This document shows, piece by piece, positions 54,872 to 62,647 of a stretch of 64,000 nt of DNA; positions within the stretch are counted from its first letter, which is position 1; each line of letters begins with the position of its first letter. A program made the position numbers and the translations under genes. The notes beneath the pieces were generated by a model that worked only from the letters and a program-made list of their open reading frames with translations, ran no database searches and was not told where the DNA came from. The DNA is from an uncultured Acetatifactor sp. (lineage in GTDB: Bacteria > Bacillota > Clostridia > Lachnospirales > Lachnospiraceae), in assembly GCA_910589035.1 (NCBI GenBank), contig CAJUSI010000073.1, positions 1-64,000 on the forward strand. Direction: 5' to 3'.

Positions 54872-55476
54872 AAGAGCTTTACCTCCATATCCTGCTTTTC
54901 CTCCCTGCTGAGAAGCAGTCTGCCGCAGACCGTCACGGTAATCAGAAAGAAACCGGCCTTTATGGCTTTCTCTTCACTCATGCACAGAACTGCCGCCAAA
55001 GTGCACAGGTATGTCACCAGCGTGCGGTGAAAATGAGGTGTAACCCTGATCACCGCCGAGAAAAAAATAAAAAACAATGCCAATACCGCCACAGGCTTCC
55101 AGGAAGGGAATAAGCCCAACAGGCATCCAAAGCTGACCGCTATCCCCTTTCCTCCTCTGAACTCATAAAATATGGGAAAGGCATGGCCCGCCACCGGAGC
55201 CGCAAGCACAAGGGCACTCAAAAGAGCATCGGGGTGCTTCGGCATTGCCGCATGTACAAACAAAAATACCGGCAGAAATCCTTTCAGCAGGTCTCCTGCC
55301 AAAGTGAGAATCCCGCATCGGAATCCACCGTACATAAATGCATTTGCAGTCCCGGGATTCCGGTCCCTGCTGTGTTCAATTGCTCCTTCCTTTCGGAAAA
55401 TCCCGGTAAACACCCTTGCATACAGCACACTGCCCGACAGATACCCAAATATGACATACAACGCCGTTTCCAACAT
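54859..55476 (-). CDS. PlsY-like glycerol-3-phosphate acyltransferase
   Basis: A 205-residue polytopic membrane protein of the PlsY family, which acylates glycerol-3-phosphate from acyl-phosphate. Three family motifs are visible: SGSVLYARVF, RNPGTANAFMYGG and GHAFPIFYEFRGGKGIA. It lacks some polar residues of housekeeping PlsY, and pairing with a UgtP-like enzyme suggests a dedicated lipid product, so it may be a second copy. GAGGAGG precedes the start. Confidence 0.85.
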   Translation of the reverse strand: MLETALYVIFGYLSGSVLYARVFTGIFRKEGAIEHSRDRNPGTANAFMYGGFRCGILTLAGDLLKGFLPVFLFVHAAMPKHPDALLSALVLAAPVAGHAFPIFYEFRGGKGIAVSFGCLLGLFPSWKPVAVLALFFIFFSAVIRVTPHFHRTLVTYLCTLAAVLCMSEEKAIKAGFFLITVTVCGRLLLSREEKQDMEVKLLWKH

Positions 55477-55565
55477 CGCTATATCCCTCCTCTATGGTAA
55501 AAGCGAATAAATAAGCGTACAAACAAAATTTACCATAGAAATCTAAACTGAAACGAAACCCTGTG

Positions 55566-57008
55566 TCATACTATTTTCGGAAGCTCCACCACAAAGCAGG
55601 CTCCCCCTCTCATTTTTTCCGCCCGGACCGTTCCGCCGTGCAGCTCCACCACCCGCTTCACAACGGCCAATCCCACCCCGCTTCCCTCGCTGCTGTGGGA
55701 TTCATCCGCCTGATAAAATTTCCGGAATATCTTATCCTTTGATTCCTCCGGAATCTCCGGTCCGAAATCGATTACGGACACCAGGATGCTGTCTCCCTTA
55801 TCCAGCAGCCGGATTTCAATGGTTTCCCCTTCCCCGGAAAACTTGACGGCATTGTCGATCAGGTTGATCCAGACATGCTTCAAAAGCTCCTCTCCCGCCC
55901 GGATTACATGCTCTTCAAAGTCAAGCTTCCAGTTCAGTCCCTTCGGCGCCCATTTATGCTCCAGCACCAGAATACAGTACCTGATCTGCTCTGAAAGGTT
56001 AAATTCGGTCACATCCGTGAGAATAGTCTGATTCTCAATCCGGGCCAGGTTCAGGACATTGGTAGCAATAGAGGAAAGCCGCAGGGATTCCGCCTCTATC
56101 ACATCCAGATACTCCAGCTGCTGCTCCCTTGTCAGGTTCCCCCGCTTTAACACCTTTGCAAATCCTGCGATGGAAACGATGGGAGTCTTGAATTCATGGG
56201 AAAAATTATTCACAAAATCATTCCGCAGCACCTCCGTATTGCCCAGCTCTTCCGCCATCTTGTTAAAGCTGTCGGTCAGCTTCGCAAAAGTAGGATAGCT
56301 TGCAAGAATCCTTCCGAACTGAAGCCGTGCCTGAAAATCCCCGGAAGCCAGACGGTTGATCTGGTTGATCAGATTATTGACCGGCTTTAAGGGAACTGCC
56401 GTAGCCGTAAACACGACGATCAATCCGATTGCAGTATCCACAACCGCCACCAGCAAAATCACGCGCCCCGTATTGAGGTTGCCCACCCATTCCATTGTAA
56501 TCACATTGGTCTGCACAAGGATAAACAACATAAGAAGCGCAAAGAGAACCGTTGCAAACTGAATGGTAAAGAGCATAATAAATACCAGCACCACAAGCGC
56601 GAAATTATGCCTGCCCTTATGTGTATTCTCTTTTCTGTTTCCGCTTTTTTCCCTGCTCTTGTCTATGATTTTGTCGGGGCTTTCGCTTCTGTCTTTGTTT
56701 TTGTCTATGTTTCTGTGTTTGTTTTCGTCTTTGCTCTTATCCATGTCTTGGACTTTATTCCAGTCTTTTCCCGGGACTTTATTTTCTTTTTGTGTATCTG
56801 TGCTTTTAGCCTTGCTCTTATCCATTTCCGGGACTTTCTTTCCTTTTTCTATATCTTTGCCTCTGCCCTCGGCGTTCTCCAGGCTTCTGTCCCCGGCCTT
56901 TTCTTTGGCTTCGGCGTTCTCCAGGCTTCTGGCCCCGGCTTTGTTCCGGCTTATGACTTTGGCCTTTTCAGTGGCTCTGTCATTATATAAGTTTTTACCT
57001 GTATGCAT
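55566..57008 (-). CDS. Sensor histidine kinase with long charged N-terminus
   Basis: A 480-residue kinase. The first 135 residues are cytoplasmic, very rich in Lys, Asp and Glu, and contain repeats (AGARSLENAEAKEK / AGDRSLENAEGRGK; MDKSKAK / MDKSKDE). Two membrane helices follow with a short loop, then HAMP, HisKA (FSHEFKTPIVS) and HATPase (NLIDNAVKF, IDFGPEIP, GSGVGLAVV). Such an N-terminal extension is unusual and could be a protein- or nucleic-acid-binding tail. The true start may lie at a later Met. Its regulator gene is 82 bp upstream. Confidence 0.9.
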   Translation of the reverse strand: MHTGKNLYNDRATEKAKVISRNKAGARSLENAEAKEKAGDRSLENAEGRGKDIEKGKKVPEMDKSKAKSTDTQKENKVPGKDWNKVQDMDKSKDENKHRNIDKNKDRSESPDKIIDKSREKSGNRKENTHKGRHNFALVVLVFIMLFTIQFATVLFALLMLFILVQTNVITMEWVGNLNTGRVILLVAVVDTAIGLIVVFTATAVPLKPVNNLINQINRLASGDFQARLQFGRILASYPTFAKLTDSFNKMAEELGNTEVLRNDFVNNFSHEFKTPIVSIAGFAKVLKRGNLTREQQLEYLDVIEAESLRLSSIATNVLNLARIENQTILTDVTEFNLSEQIRYCILVLEHKWAPKGLNWKLDFEEHVIRAGEELLKHVWINLIDNAVKFSGEGETIEIRLLDKGDSILVSVIDFGPEIPEESKDKIFRKFYQADESHSSEGSGVGLAVVKRVVELHGGTVRAEKMRGGACFVVELPKIV

Positions 57009-57090
57009 GTTTTTATGTTCTGTATTACACCTTTTTTATTTATGTAATCGCGCTCCTGCCGTTCGCTCTTTTTCCCCGTATTGCCCATAT

Positions 57091-57765
57091 TTAAGCCTTT
57101 TTCACCGCCTTATAGCCAAGTCCCCTGACGGATTCTATTTCAAACTCCCCCCATCCCTCAAACCGCTTCCGCAGGCGGCCGATATGAACCGTCACAGTCT
57201 CCCATCCGGTCTCGCTCTCTGTCCCCCAGATTTCGTCCATCAGCTGAATACGGGTAAAGATCTTGCCCGGGTAGGATAATAATTTATACAGCAGCAGGAA
57301 TTCCTTCTGGGGCAGTTCCTGAACCTCCCCGCCTTTCGTCACCGTCAATGAATCATAGTCCAGGACCACGTCCCCCACCTCAATCCTGTGCTCGCTGGCA
57401 ATCCGCGCTCTGCGAAGCAATGCCCTGATACGCAGCAGCATTTCCTCCTCATCGATGGGCTTTGTCATATAATCATCCGTCCCGACCAGGAATCCTTTCC
57501 GCTTGTCCGCCGGAAGCTGCCTTGCTGAGACCATCAGAATGGGCAGGTTACTATCCACATTCCTGATTGCCTCCGTAAATTCATACCCGTCCAGTTTCGG
57601 CATCATAATATCCAGCACTACCAGGTCGATATGGTCCTGGTCCATAATCTCCAACGCTTCCTCCCCGTTCCCGGCGGTTACAACGGTATAATTCTCCGCC
57701 TCCAGAACGGTTTTGAGCAGCAGTCTGGTATTTTTATCATCGTCCACCAGCAAAATCCGAAACAT
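57091..57765 (-). CDS. OmpR-family response regulator
   Basis: A 224-residue receiver and winged-helix regulator. The acidic pocket LVDDDK, phospho-acceptor Asp in LVVLDIMMPKLDGYEF and TKPID Lys are intact. The DNA-binding domain carries ETVTVHIGRLRKRF and RGLGYK. The start at 57765 (MFRILLVDDD) is supported by GAAGGGAAAG upstream. The upstream region is filled by a tandem repeat array that the longer reading frame runs through. It partners the kinase downstream. Confidence 0.93.
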   Translation of the reverse strand: MFRILLVDDDKNTRLLLKTVLEAENYTVVTAGNGEEALEIMDQDHIDLVVLDIMMPKLDGYEFTEAIRNVDSNLPILMVSARQLPADKRKGFLVGTDDYMTKPIDEEEMLLRIRALLRRARIASEHRIEVGDVVLDYDSLTVTKGGEVQELPQKEFLLLYKLLSYPGKIFTRIQLMDEIWGTESETGWETVTVHIGRLRKRFEGWGEFEIESVRGLGYKAVKKA

Positions 57766-57790
57766 TCTTTCCCTTCTTCCGTAATTTACT

Positions 57791-58010
57791 ATCCGGCATA
57801 CCATATATCCCCTATAAGACTGCTCTGCCGGCATATCATGGATGCCTCCGTATAGCCGCTTTATCGGCAAAGCACTATTTTCGCTACAGCACTGCTTTAC
57901 CGGCATGTCACGGATTCCTCAGCAGCGCCGCTCTATCGGCAAACTGCATTTTTCTCTATAAGCACTGCTTTATCGGCATATCATAAATCCTTCCGCTTAG
58001 TCACTTTGTC
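57791..58010. repeat. Minisatellite upstream of the response regulator, 36/72-bp units
   Basis: ACTGCT with a following CGGCAT recurs at 57,819, 57,891 and 57,964 (72-73 bp), with intermediate half-units (GCCGCTYTATCGGCAAA) about 36 bp apart: roughly six units. Positions 57,766-58,106 hold only this array and the leader; no promoter is clear outside it. Confidence 0.8.
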
Positions 58011-58106
58011 AGCAGCCCGCGAATATATTCCCGCTGCATTTTCCTGCATGAAAAATTATAAGCGCTATCCCCGCAGATTGCGTGTGGAAGGCCATAGGTC
58101 TTATCC

Positions 58107-59432
58107 TCACAGATTGCAGTGCTTTTTCCAGGCGCCCGTAAAATACCGCCCCGCAAAGCAGCACACCCGGAAAATCCAATCGACAACCATGGCAATCCAC
58201 ACGCCCACGGCCCCCATCCCCATATGAACGCCGAACACAAGGCTCAATCCGATTCGGAAGGTGATCATGGAGAAAATTGCTATTACCATGGTAAATCTTA
58301 CATCATTGCAGGCACGGAGCATATTTGGCAGTACAAAAGACGCCGGCCAGAGCAGCATTGCCAGGCCATCATGAATCATTACAAGGAGCCAGGCCAGCTG
58401 CGCAGCCTCCTCCCCCAGCCCGTAAAGCCCCAGGATGGGATGCAGGAACAGCAATATCAGGCTGTTAATCACCGCTGTAGCTCCATAGGTAATCAGCAGC
58501 AGCTTTTTCGTATAAAGGCGAACCTGCGCCAGGTCGCCTGCCCCCACGCACTGCCCTATCACGGTAATCATGGCAAGGTTCATGCCCTGTCCCACAATAC
58601 AGCCCATGCTGTCCAGGCTGTTGGCCACACCGTTCGCCGCAATCTGCGCCGTGCCGAAGCCCGCGATGATGCTCACCACAATCACCCGTCCCAGCTGAAA
58701 AATACCGTTTTCGATGCCGCTGGGAATCCCGATATAGAGAATCTTTTTGATCATTCCCCATTCAAAACGGAACCGCCCCCTGTTCAGATGAATCAGATTG
58801 TCGGGATTTCGCAGCGCAAGGTAAAGGCAAAGCCCGGCAGCTGCCCTGGACACCAGGGAGGGCACCGCCACTCCCGCCACTCCCATCTTCAGCCCAAACA
58901 CGCAGAGGGCATTGCCGCCCACATTGATGACGTTCATGAGAACGGAAACCTTCAGGGTAATCCGGGAATTGCCCATGGACCGAAACAGCGCCGCACAGGC
59001 ATTATAAACCGCCAGAAAAGGAAAGGACAGAGCTGAAATAATCAGGTAGCGGATGGCATTTTGCATCACATCCTCCTCTATCCTTCCAAAAAAGAGATTC
59101 AGGATCAGCCTGTGCCCGGCGATAACCAGGGCGGAGATGCCCAATGTAATCAGCGCATTCACCCAGAGAAGCTGCTTTGCGGACCGGCAGGCCTCCTCCC
59201 TCCTGGACGCCCCGATAAACTGGCTGGTCACCACCGCCCCGCCGGTAGCAAGGGCTGCCAGAATGCTGATGATAAGGTTATTGAACATGTCCACCAGGGA
59301 AACCCCGGAAACCGCCGCCTCGCCCACGGAGGATATCATCATGGTATCCGCCATCCCCACCGTGATGGCAAGTGCCTGTTCCAGAACCAGCGGTATGATC
59401 AGTTTTTTCAGGTCCTTATTGGAAAAAATCAT
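58107..59432 (-). CDS. MATE-family efflux transporter
   Basis: A 441-residue, 12-helix exporter. Family segments include LIIPLVLEQALAITVGMADTMMIS at the N-terminus, PFLAVYNACAALFRSMGN in helix 4-5, and SGIENGIFQLGRVIVV opening the second half. The sequence differs clearly from the MATE protein at 14,358, so they are separate subfamily members. AGAAGG precedes the start. Confidence 0.92.
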   Translation of the reverse strand: MIFSNKDLKKLIIPLVLEQALAITVGMADTMMISSVGEAAVSGVSLVDMFNNLIISILAALATGGAVVTSQFIGASRREEACRSAKQLLWVNALITLGISALVIAGHRLILNLFFGRIEEDVMQNAIRYLIISALSFPFLAVYNACAALFRSMGNSRITLKVSVLMNVINVGGNALCVFGLKMGVAGVAVPSLVSRAAAGLCLYLALRNPDNLIHLNRGRFRFEWGMIKKILYIGIPSGIENGIFQLGRVIVVSIIAGFGTAQIAANGVANSLDSMGCIVGQGMNLAMITVIGQCVGAGDLAQVRLYTKKLLLITYGATAVINSLILLFLHPILGLYGLGEEAAQLAWLLVMIHDGLAMLLWPASFVLPNMLRACNDVRFTMVIAIFSMITFRIGLSLVFGVHMGMGAVGVWIAMVVDWIFRVCCFAGRYFTGAWKKHCNL

Positions 59433-59503
59433 GACTGCCTTCTCTTATTTTCTGTATCTTCCATATCTTCTGCCTATGATAAATATTTCCAGATGACTAT
59501 ATA

Positions 59504-59668
59504 CTAGTATGACCCTCACCAATTACCACTATGTTTCACGAAGGATAAATTTTCGGCCTGCTAGGCGGAGGAGGGAGGCGATGCGGTGGGCACGCCTGCC
59601 GACGACAACGACGCAGACGGAAATTTAAACAAGTGAAACATGTGGTTAATTGGTGTGGGGCATACTAG
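59504..59668. repeat. 165-bp palindromic interspersed element, complete copy 2
   Basis: The ends CTAGTATG (59504-59511) and CATACTAG (59661-59668) begin terminal inverted arms of about 26 bp (TCACCAATTACCAC against GTGGTTAATTGGTG), continued by ATGTTTCAC / GTGAAACAT and AAATTTTC / GGAAATTT. The centre holds GCCT-GCT-AGGC and a block (59,590-59,598) that differs from copy 1 while everything else shared is identical. No protein is encoded. The whole strand could fold into one long hairpin with a branched head. It fills most of 59,433-59,740. Confidence 0.88.
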
Positions 59669-59740
59669 GCTCAGCCGGATGCCCCGCTTTGCACTGACAT
59701 ATAATCTGACAATGCTTTTTATCACAGTGGTACCTATCCT

Positions 59741-60778
59741 TTAATTCATCTGCTTTTTGAATGTCATGCTCGCGGTAACGCCATCTGCCTCCTCGCTCAT
59801 GGTGATGACGCCTCCCTCCAGAATAGCCGAAATACTCTCTCCGTCCTCAGTGACCAGGGTCATGGCACTGCCGGAAACCTCATAGATTCCCTCCATAACC
59901 AGGGAAGAATCCAGGTCGGACAGATCAAAGAAAAATTTCCCGTCGGCTCTCAGCTCCAGATCTACTTTCAGATCGTCTATAGACATTTCCATACTGGAAG
60001 CCAGATCCGCCAGATTTACCGACATGCCCGCCATCTCAACGGACTGCAGCTTATAGCTTCCCGTAACCCCGAACGCATAGACCTCTTCCTGTTTCTGCTG
60101 CAGTTTACGCCGGAAGGATGCATCCTCTATCTCCTCGATGCCCTCCTGCGCAAGAGAAGATACCCTTTCATAATTCCCCTGCTCCATATATCCGTCCGCC
60201 GCGGCCAGGTACGCATCCATCAGCTTCTCTTCCAACTCTTCTCTGGCCTCCCTGTCGCTGCGGACTTTCTTCAGGCCCTTTCGCAATATGGCCAGCGCCT
60301 CCTCATAGTTCTCCTCCACCAGATGGACATCGGCGGCCCCCAGGTAGGCATCCGTCAGAGTATTATCGATTTTCAGTACATCCTCATAACAGGACAGTGC
60401 CTCCTCATAGTCCTCGTCCTCAAAATATTTCTCCGCCAGCTTCATGTTTTTACTGCAGGCATAGCTGTCGCCGGTAAAATACAGGATACAGCCTGCGCCC
60501 ACGGCAATGACAAGCAGTGCCGCAACGGCAATGCCTATGACGGCGCCCTTCTTCTTTTTCGCTCCGTCCGGTTTCGGTTCATTGGATTTTGTCTCATTGG
60601 GTTTTGCAGCGCCGGGAATTGTATCCTGCTTTTCGCTGCCGCCTCCCACAGGTGCTGTCACAGGTATTTCCCAGATCATTTCAGCTTTCGGCTTGGCCTC
60701 TGCACTCTGCTTTGTCCCGCAATAAGAACAAAATGTCTGTCCATCCTTAATTTCTTTTCCGCATTTGTAGCAAAACAT
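59741..60778 (-). CDS. Zinc-ribbon, single-helix, TPR protein (paralogue)
   Basis: A 345-residue protein with the same design as that at 52,439: zinc ribbon CYKCGKEIKDGQTFCSYC, linker, membrane helix (VIGIAVAALLVIAVGAGCILYF), then KLAEKYFEDEDYEEALSCYEDVLKID and further TPR-like helices. The last 110 residues form a beta-rich lipocalin-like or DUF-type domain (SYKLQSVEMAGMSVNLA ... ADGKFFFDLSDLDSSLVMEGIYEV). Function unknown. AGGAGGG precedes the start. Confidence 0.82.
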   Translation of the reverse strand: MFCYKCGKEIKDGQTFCSYCGTKQSAEAKPKAEMIWEIPVTAPVGGGSEKQDTIPGAAKPNETKSNEPKPDGAKKKKGAVIGIAVAALLVIAVGAGCILYFTGDSYACSKNMKLAEKYFEDEDYEEALSCYEDVLKIDNTLTDAYLGAADVHLVEENYEEALAILRKGLKKVRSDREAREELEEKLMDAYLAAADGYMEQGNYERVSSLAQEGIEEIEDASFRRKLQQKQEEVYAFGVTGSYKLQSVEMAGMSVNLADLASSMEMSIDDLKVDLELRADGKFFFDLSDLDSSLVMEGIYEVSGSAMTLVTEDGESISAILEGGVITMSEEADGVTASMTFKKQMN

Positions 60779-61261
60779 TGTATATCCCTCCTCTTTTTAT
60801 GTATAATTTACCCTCTCGGACTCTCTCTCCCGCTTTCTGCAGAGCTTTCCGGAAACCTTTTCATCGGTCCCCTCAATTCCTGCTCCCGGATTTATCAGAG
60901 CCCTGATTTTGCTGTCAGGATTCCGGGAACCTTTTATAAGACTTTGTTTCCGGCCGCCCCGATACCTTCCGTCCCTCCGCCTCCTGTATATTTCTCCTTT
61001 CTCTATCCTACTATGTCCGGACAGCTTTCGCAAGCCCGTATTTTTTATCTCAGCTCATTTCTTTCATCCATTTTGCTCCGGTTCCTTGCCGTACTCTCCT
61101 CATTCCGGTGAAGCCGGAGACGGAATTTGCCCATCTGCGCCGGAAATTACGGATATTACGGGGATATTTCCCAATCGGGCAGGGGAATGTCCTTCTCCGT
61201 CGCCCGCCGCGCGGCACCCATGCCGCATTAACGGCAAATTCCCTCATGCGGGCCTGCTCAT
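60779..61261. other. Intergenic region without a convincing gene
   Basis: Over 480 bp of non-coding sequence between two zinc-ribbon genes. Short frames occur on both strands but none has a ribosome site with plausible composition. A stretch CTGTCAGGATTCCGGGA (near 60,915) also occurs in the leader of the sugar importer (near 14,243), possibly a short dispersed repeat. Confidence 0.5.
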
Positions 61262-61298
61262 AAAACACGGGCAGCCCCTCTCAGAAAGGGGACTGCCC
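61262..61298 (-). terminator. Terminator after the zinc-ribbon gene at 61,318
   Basis: GGGCAGTCCCCT and AGAGGGGCTGCCC pair closely around a short loop, followed by GTGTTTTA on the minus strand, 20 bases past the stop. Confidence 0.8.
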
Positions 61299-61317
61299 GC
61301 CGGCTTATCTATAAAAT

Positions 61318-62067
61318 TCAGGTTCCCGTTGCAGGAGCTATTATCCGTTTTCTCTCGGATAAATAAATTTGTTTCGATTCTGCAATTTTACAAACATAAT
61401 TCTCAACAGCGTCCTTTTCTTTACGCCCCGTCAAAGTATGCATAAACAGGATTGCCCCGCTGACCAGAAAGCAAAGGGCAAGCAAAATGCTATGATAATA
61501 TTCCCAGCAAATAGAACCATATTCCGCAAATTCCGCAAGAATGACCCATATTATGACGCAGAGCAGTCCGGCAAACAGCCCATATAAAATTGAAAACGGA
61601 AATGCGAGCATTGATCTGATTCTGACTTGAACAGTGTGTGCAGTGACCAGCCTGGCAGAGTGACTGTACAGCCTTCCTCGCAAACGGACGCGCTTTTTAA
61701 ACTGCTTTGCTGATTTTATAACAGGGCACCTGTCTATATTTGTTTTTATTAGAGTACAAATATCTTTATTATCTTCCGATACTGTATGGATTTCTTCTAT
61801 GGTTTCTGCTTCCTGCACGGTCTTTTCCGCTGGCTCTGTCTTTATCTTTGTCTTTGTCTCTTGCTCTGTCCCTGGCTTTGGCTCTGTCTGGTAAGCCGGC
61901 TTCTCTACCGGCTCTGGCACAGAAGCCGGTTCGGATTCCCTTTTATCTTCGACTTCCAGTGCCGCATCCGCTTCCCCTGACAGTGTCTGCGACTCCACTC
62001 TTTGTCCGCATTTAGGACAAAATTTCGAATTTTCGCTCAATTTGTTTCCGCAGTTTGTGCAAAACAT
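61318..62067 (-). CDS. Zinc-ribbon membrane protein
   Basis: A 249-residue protein: zinc ribbon CTNCGNKLSENSKFCPKC, a long Glu/Pro/Lys linker (about 30-95) built of short repeats, then two membrane helices (ILYGLFAGLLCVIIWVILAEF and ILLALCFLVSGAILFMHTL). No catalytic motif. It shares only the ribbon with the TPR proteins nearby. GGGAGGAG precedes the start. Function unknown. Confidence 0.78.
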   Translation of the reverse strand: MFCTNCGNKLSENSKFCPKCGQRVESQTLSGEADAALEVEDKRESEPASVPEPVEKPAYQTEPKPGTEQETKTKIKTEPAEKTVQEAETIEEIHTVSEDNKDICTLIKTNIDRCPVIKSAKQFKKRVRLRGRLYSHSARLVTAHTVQVRIRSMLAFPFSILYGLFAGLLCVIIWVILAEFAEYGSICWEYYHSILLALCFLVSGAILFMHTLTGRKEKDAVENYVCKIAESKQIYLSERKRIIAPATGT

Positions 62068-62287
62068 ATCTTCTCCTCCCTCAGATCATCAATAGCCGTT
62101 CTTTTTCACTTTCATTCGCAGTGTTTTTGGTTTCTGCAATATTCTACCAAATAATATGTTTTCTGCGATCTGCTGTCAGCAGATATTTTACCTGACAATT
62201 CCGCCGGGATTACTGCCAATGGAAAAATGCTGCAAAAAGGAAAGACCGAATAATTTCCCAATATGTAGTTGTTGGGACGGCAAATAA

Positions 62288-62498
62288 GAGAATTTCTACC
62301 ATGGCATCCTGCTGGGACTTCTGTCGCACCGGGAGGACTGGTATATCCGCTCCAATGCTGAGTCCGGAGATGGGTTCAGTGATATCCTGATTGAAATTGA
62401 AGAGGCGGGGATCGGCATTGTCATAGAAGTCAAGTACCCGAATAATGGACGAAAATCTGAAAAAAGCGGGGAAAGCAAGAGATGCGGAACTGGATTGA
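62288..62498 (+). pseudogene. Fragment of a PDDEXK nuclease domain (AAA-ATPase-like family)
   Basis: Frame from 62,288 reads ENFYHGILLGLL, then YIRSNAESGDGFSDILIEIEEAG and IVIEVKYPNN, the C-terminal PDDEXK_9 nuclease of AAA-ATPase-like proteins. A frameshift after that is needed to reach ENLKKAGKARDAELD and stop. The N-terminal AAA part is absent. The sequence just before it (AGTTGTTGGGACGGCAAAT, 62,267-62,285) is repeated before the next gene (62,581), so this is what remains of an earlier tandem copy after a large deletion. Confidence 0.75.
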
Positions 62499-62559
62499 GC
62501 CAGTCTGCATTATGCAATCTGATTTCACGGCAGGTGAAAACGTTAAGCCGTATAAATAA
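62492..62559. repeat. Interspersed repeat B
   Basis: Reverse complement of the repeat at 45,110-45,176, sharing the TTTCAC...GTGAAA hairpin and flanking TTATTTATA, GCTTAACG and GACTGG. It overlaps the end of the nuclease fragment. Other than this, the fragment and the direct repeats, I see nothing in 62,068-62,647. Confidence 0.7.
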
Positions 62560-62647
62560 TTTCCGGATAATTCGAAATACAGTTGTTGGGACGGCAAATC
62601 TGTGTTAAACTGATGATAGCGGTTCTTCGGAAAGGAGAAGGCTTGAT

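Noticed and set aside
57791..58010. CRISPR-like array
   Set aside because: Units are contiguous degenerate repeats of 36/72 bp without unique spacers and no cas genes are present.
60797..61268. Two short Arg-rich minus-strand frames
   Set aside because: No ribosome sites, biased composition, no similarity; regarded as chance.
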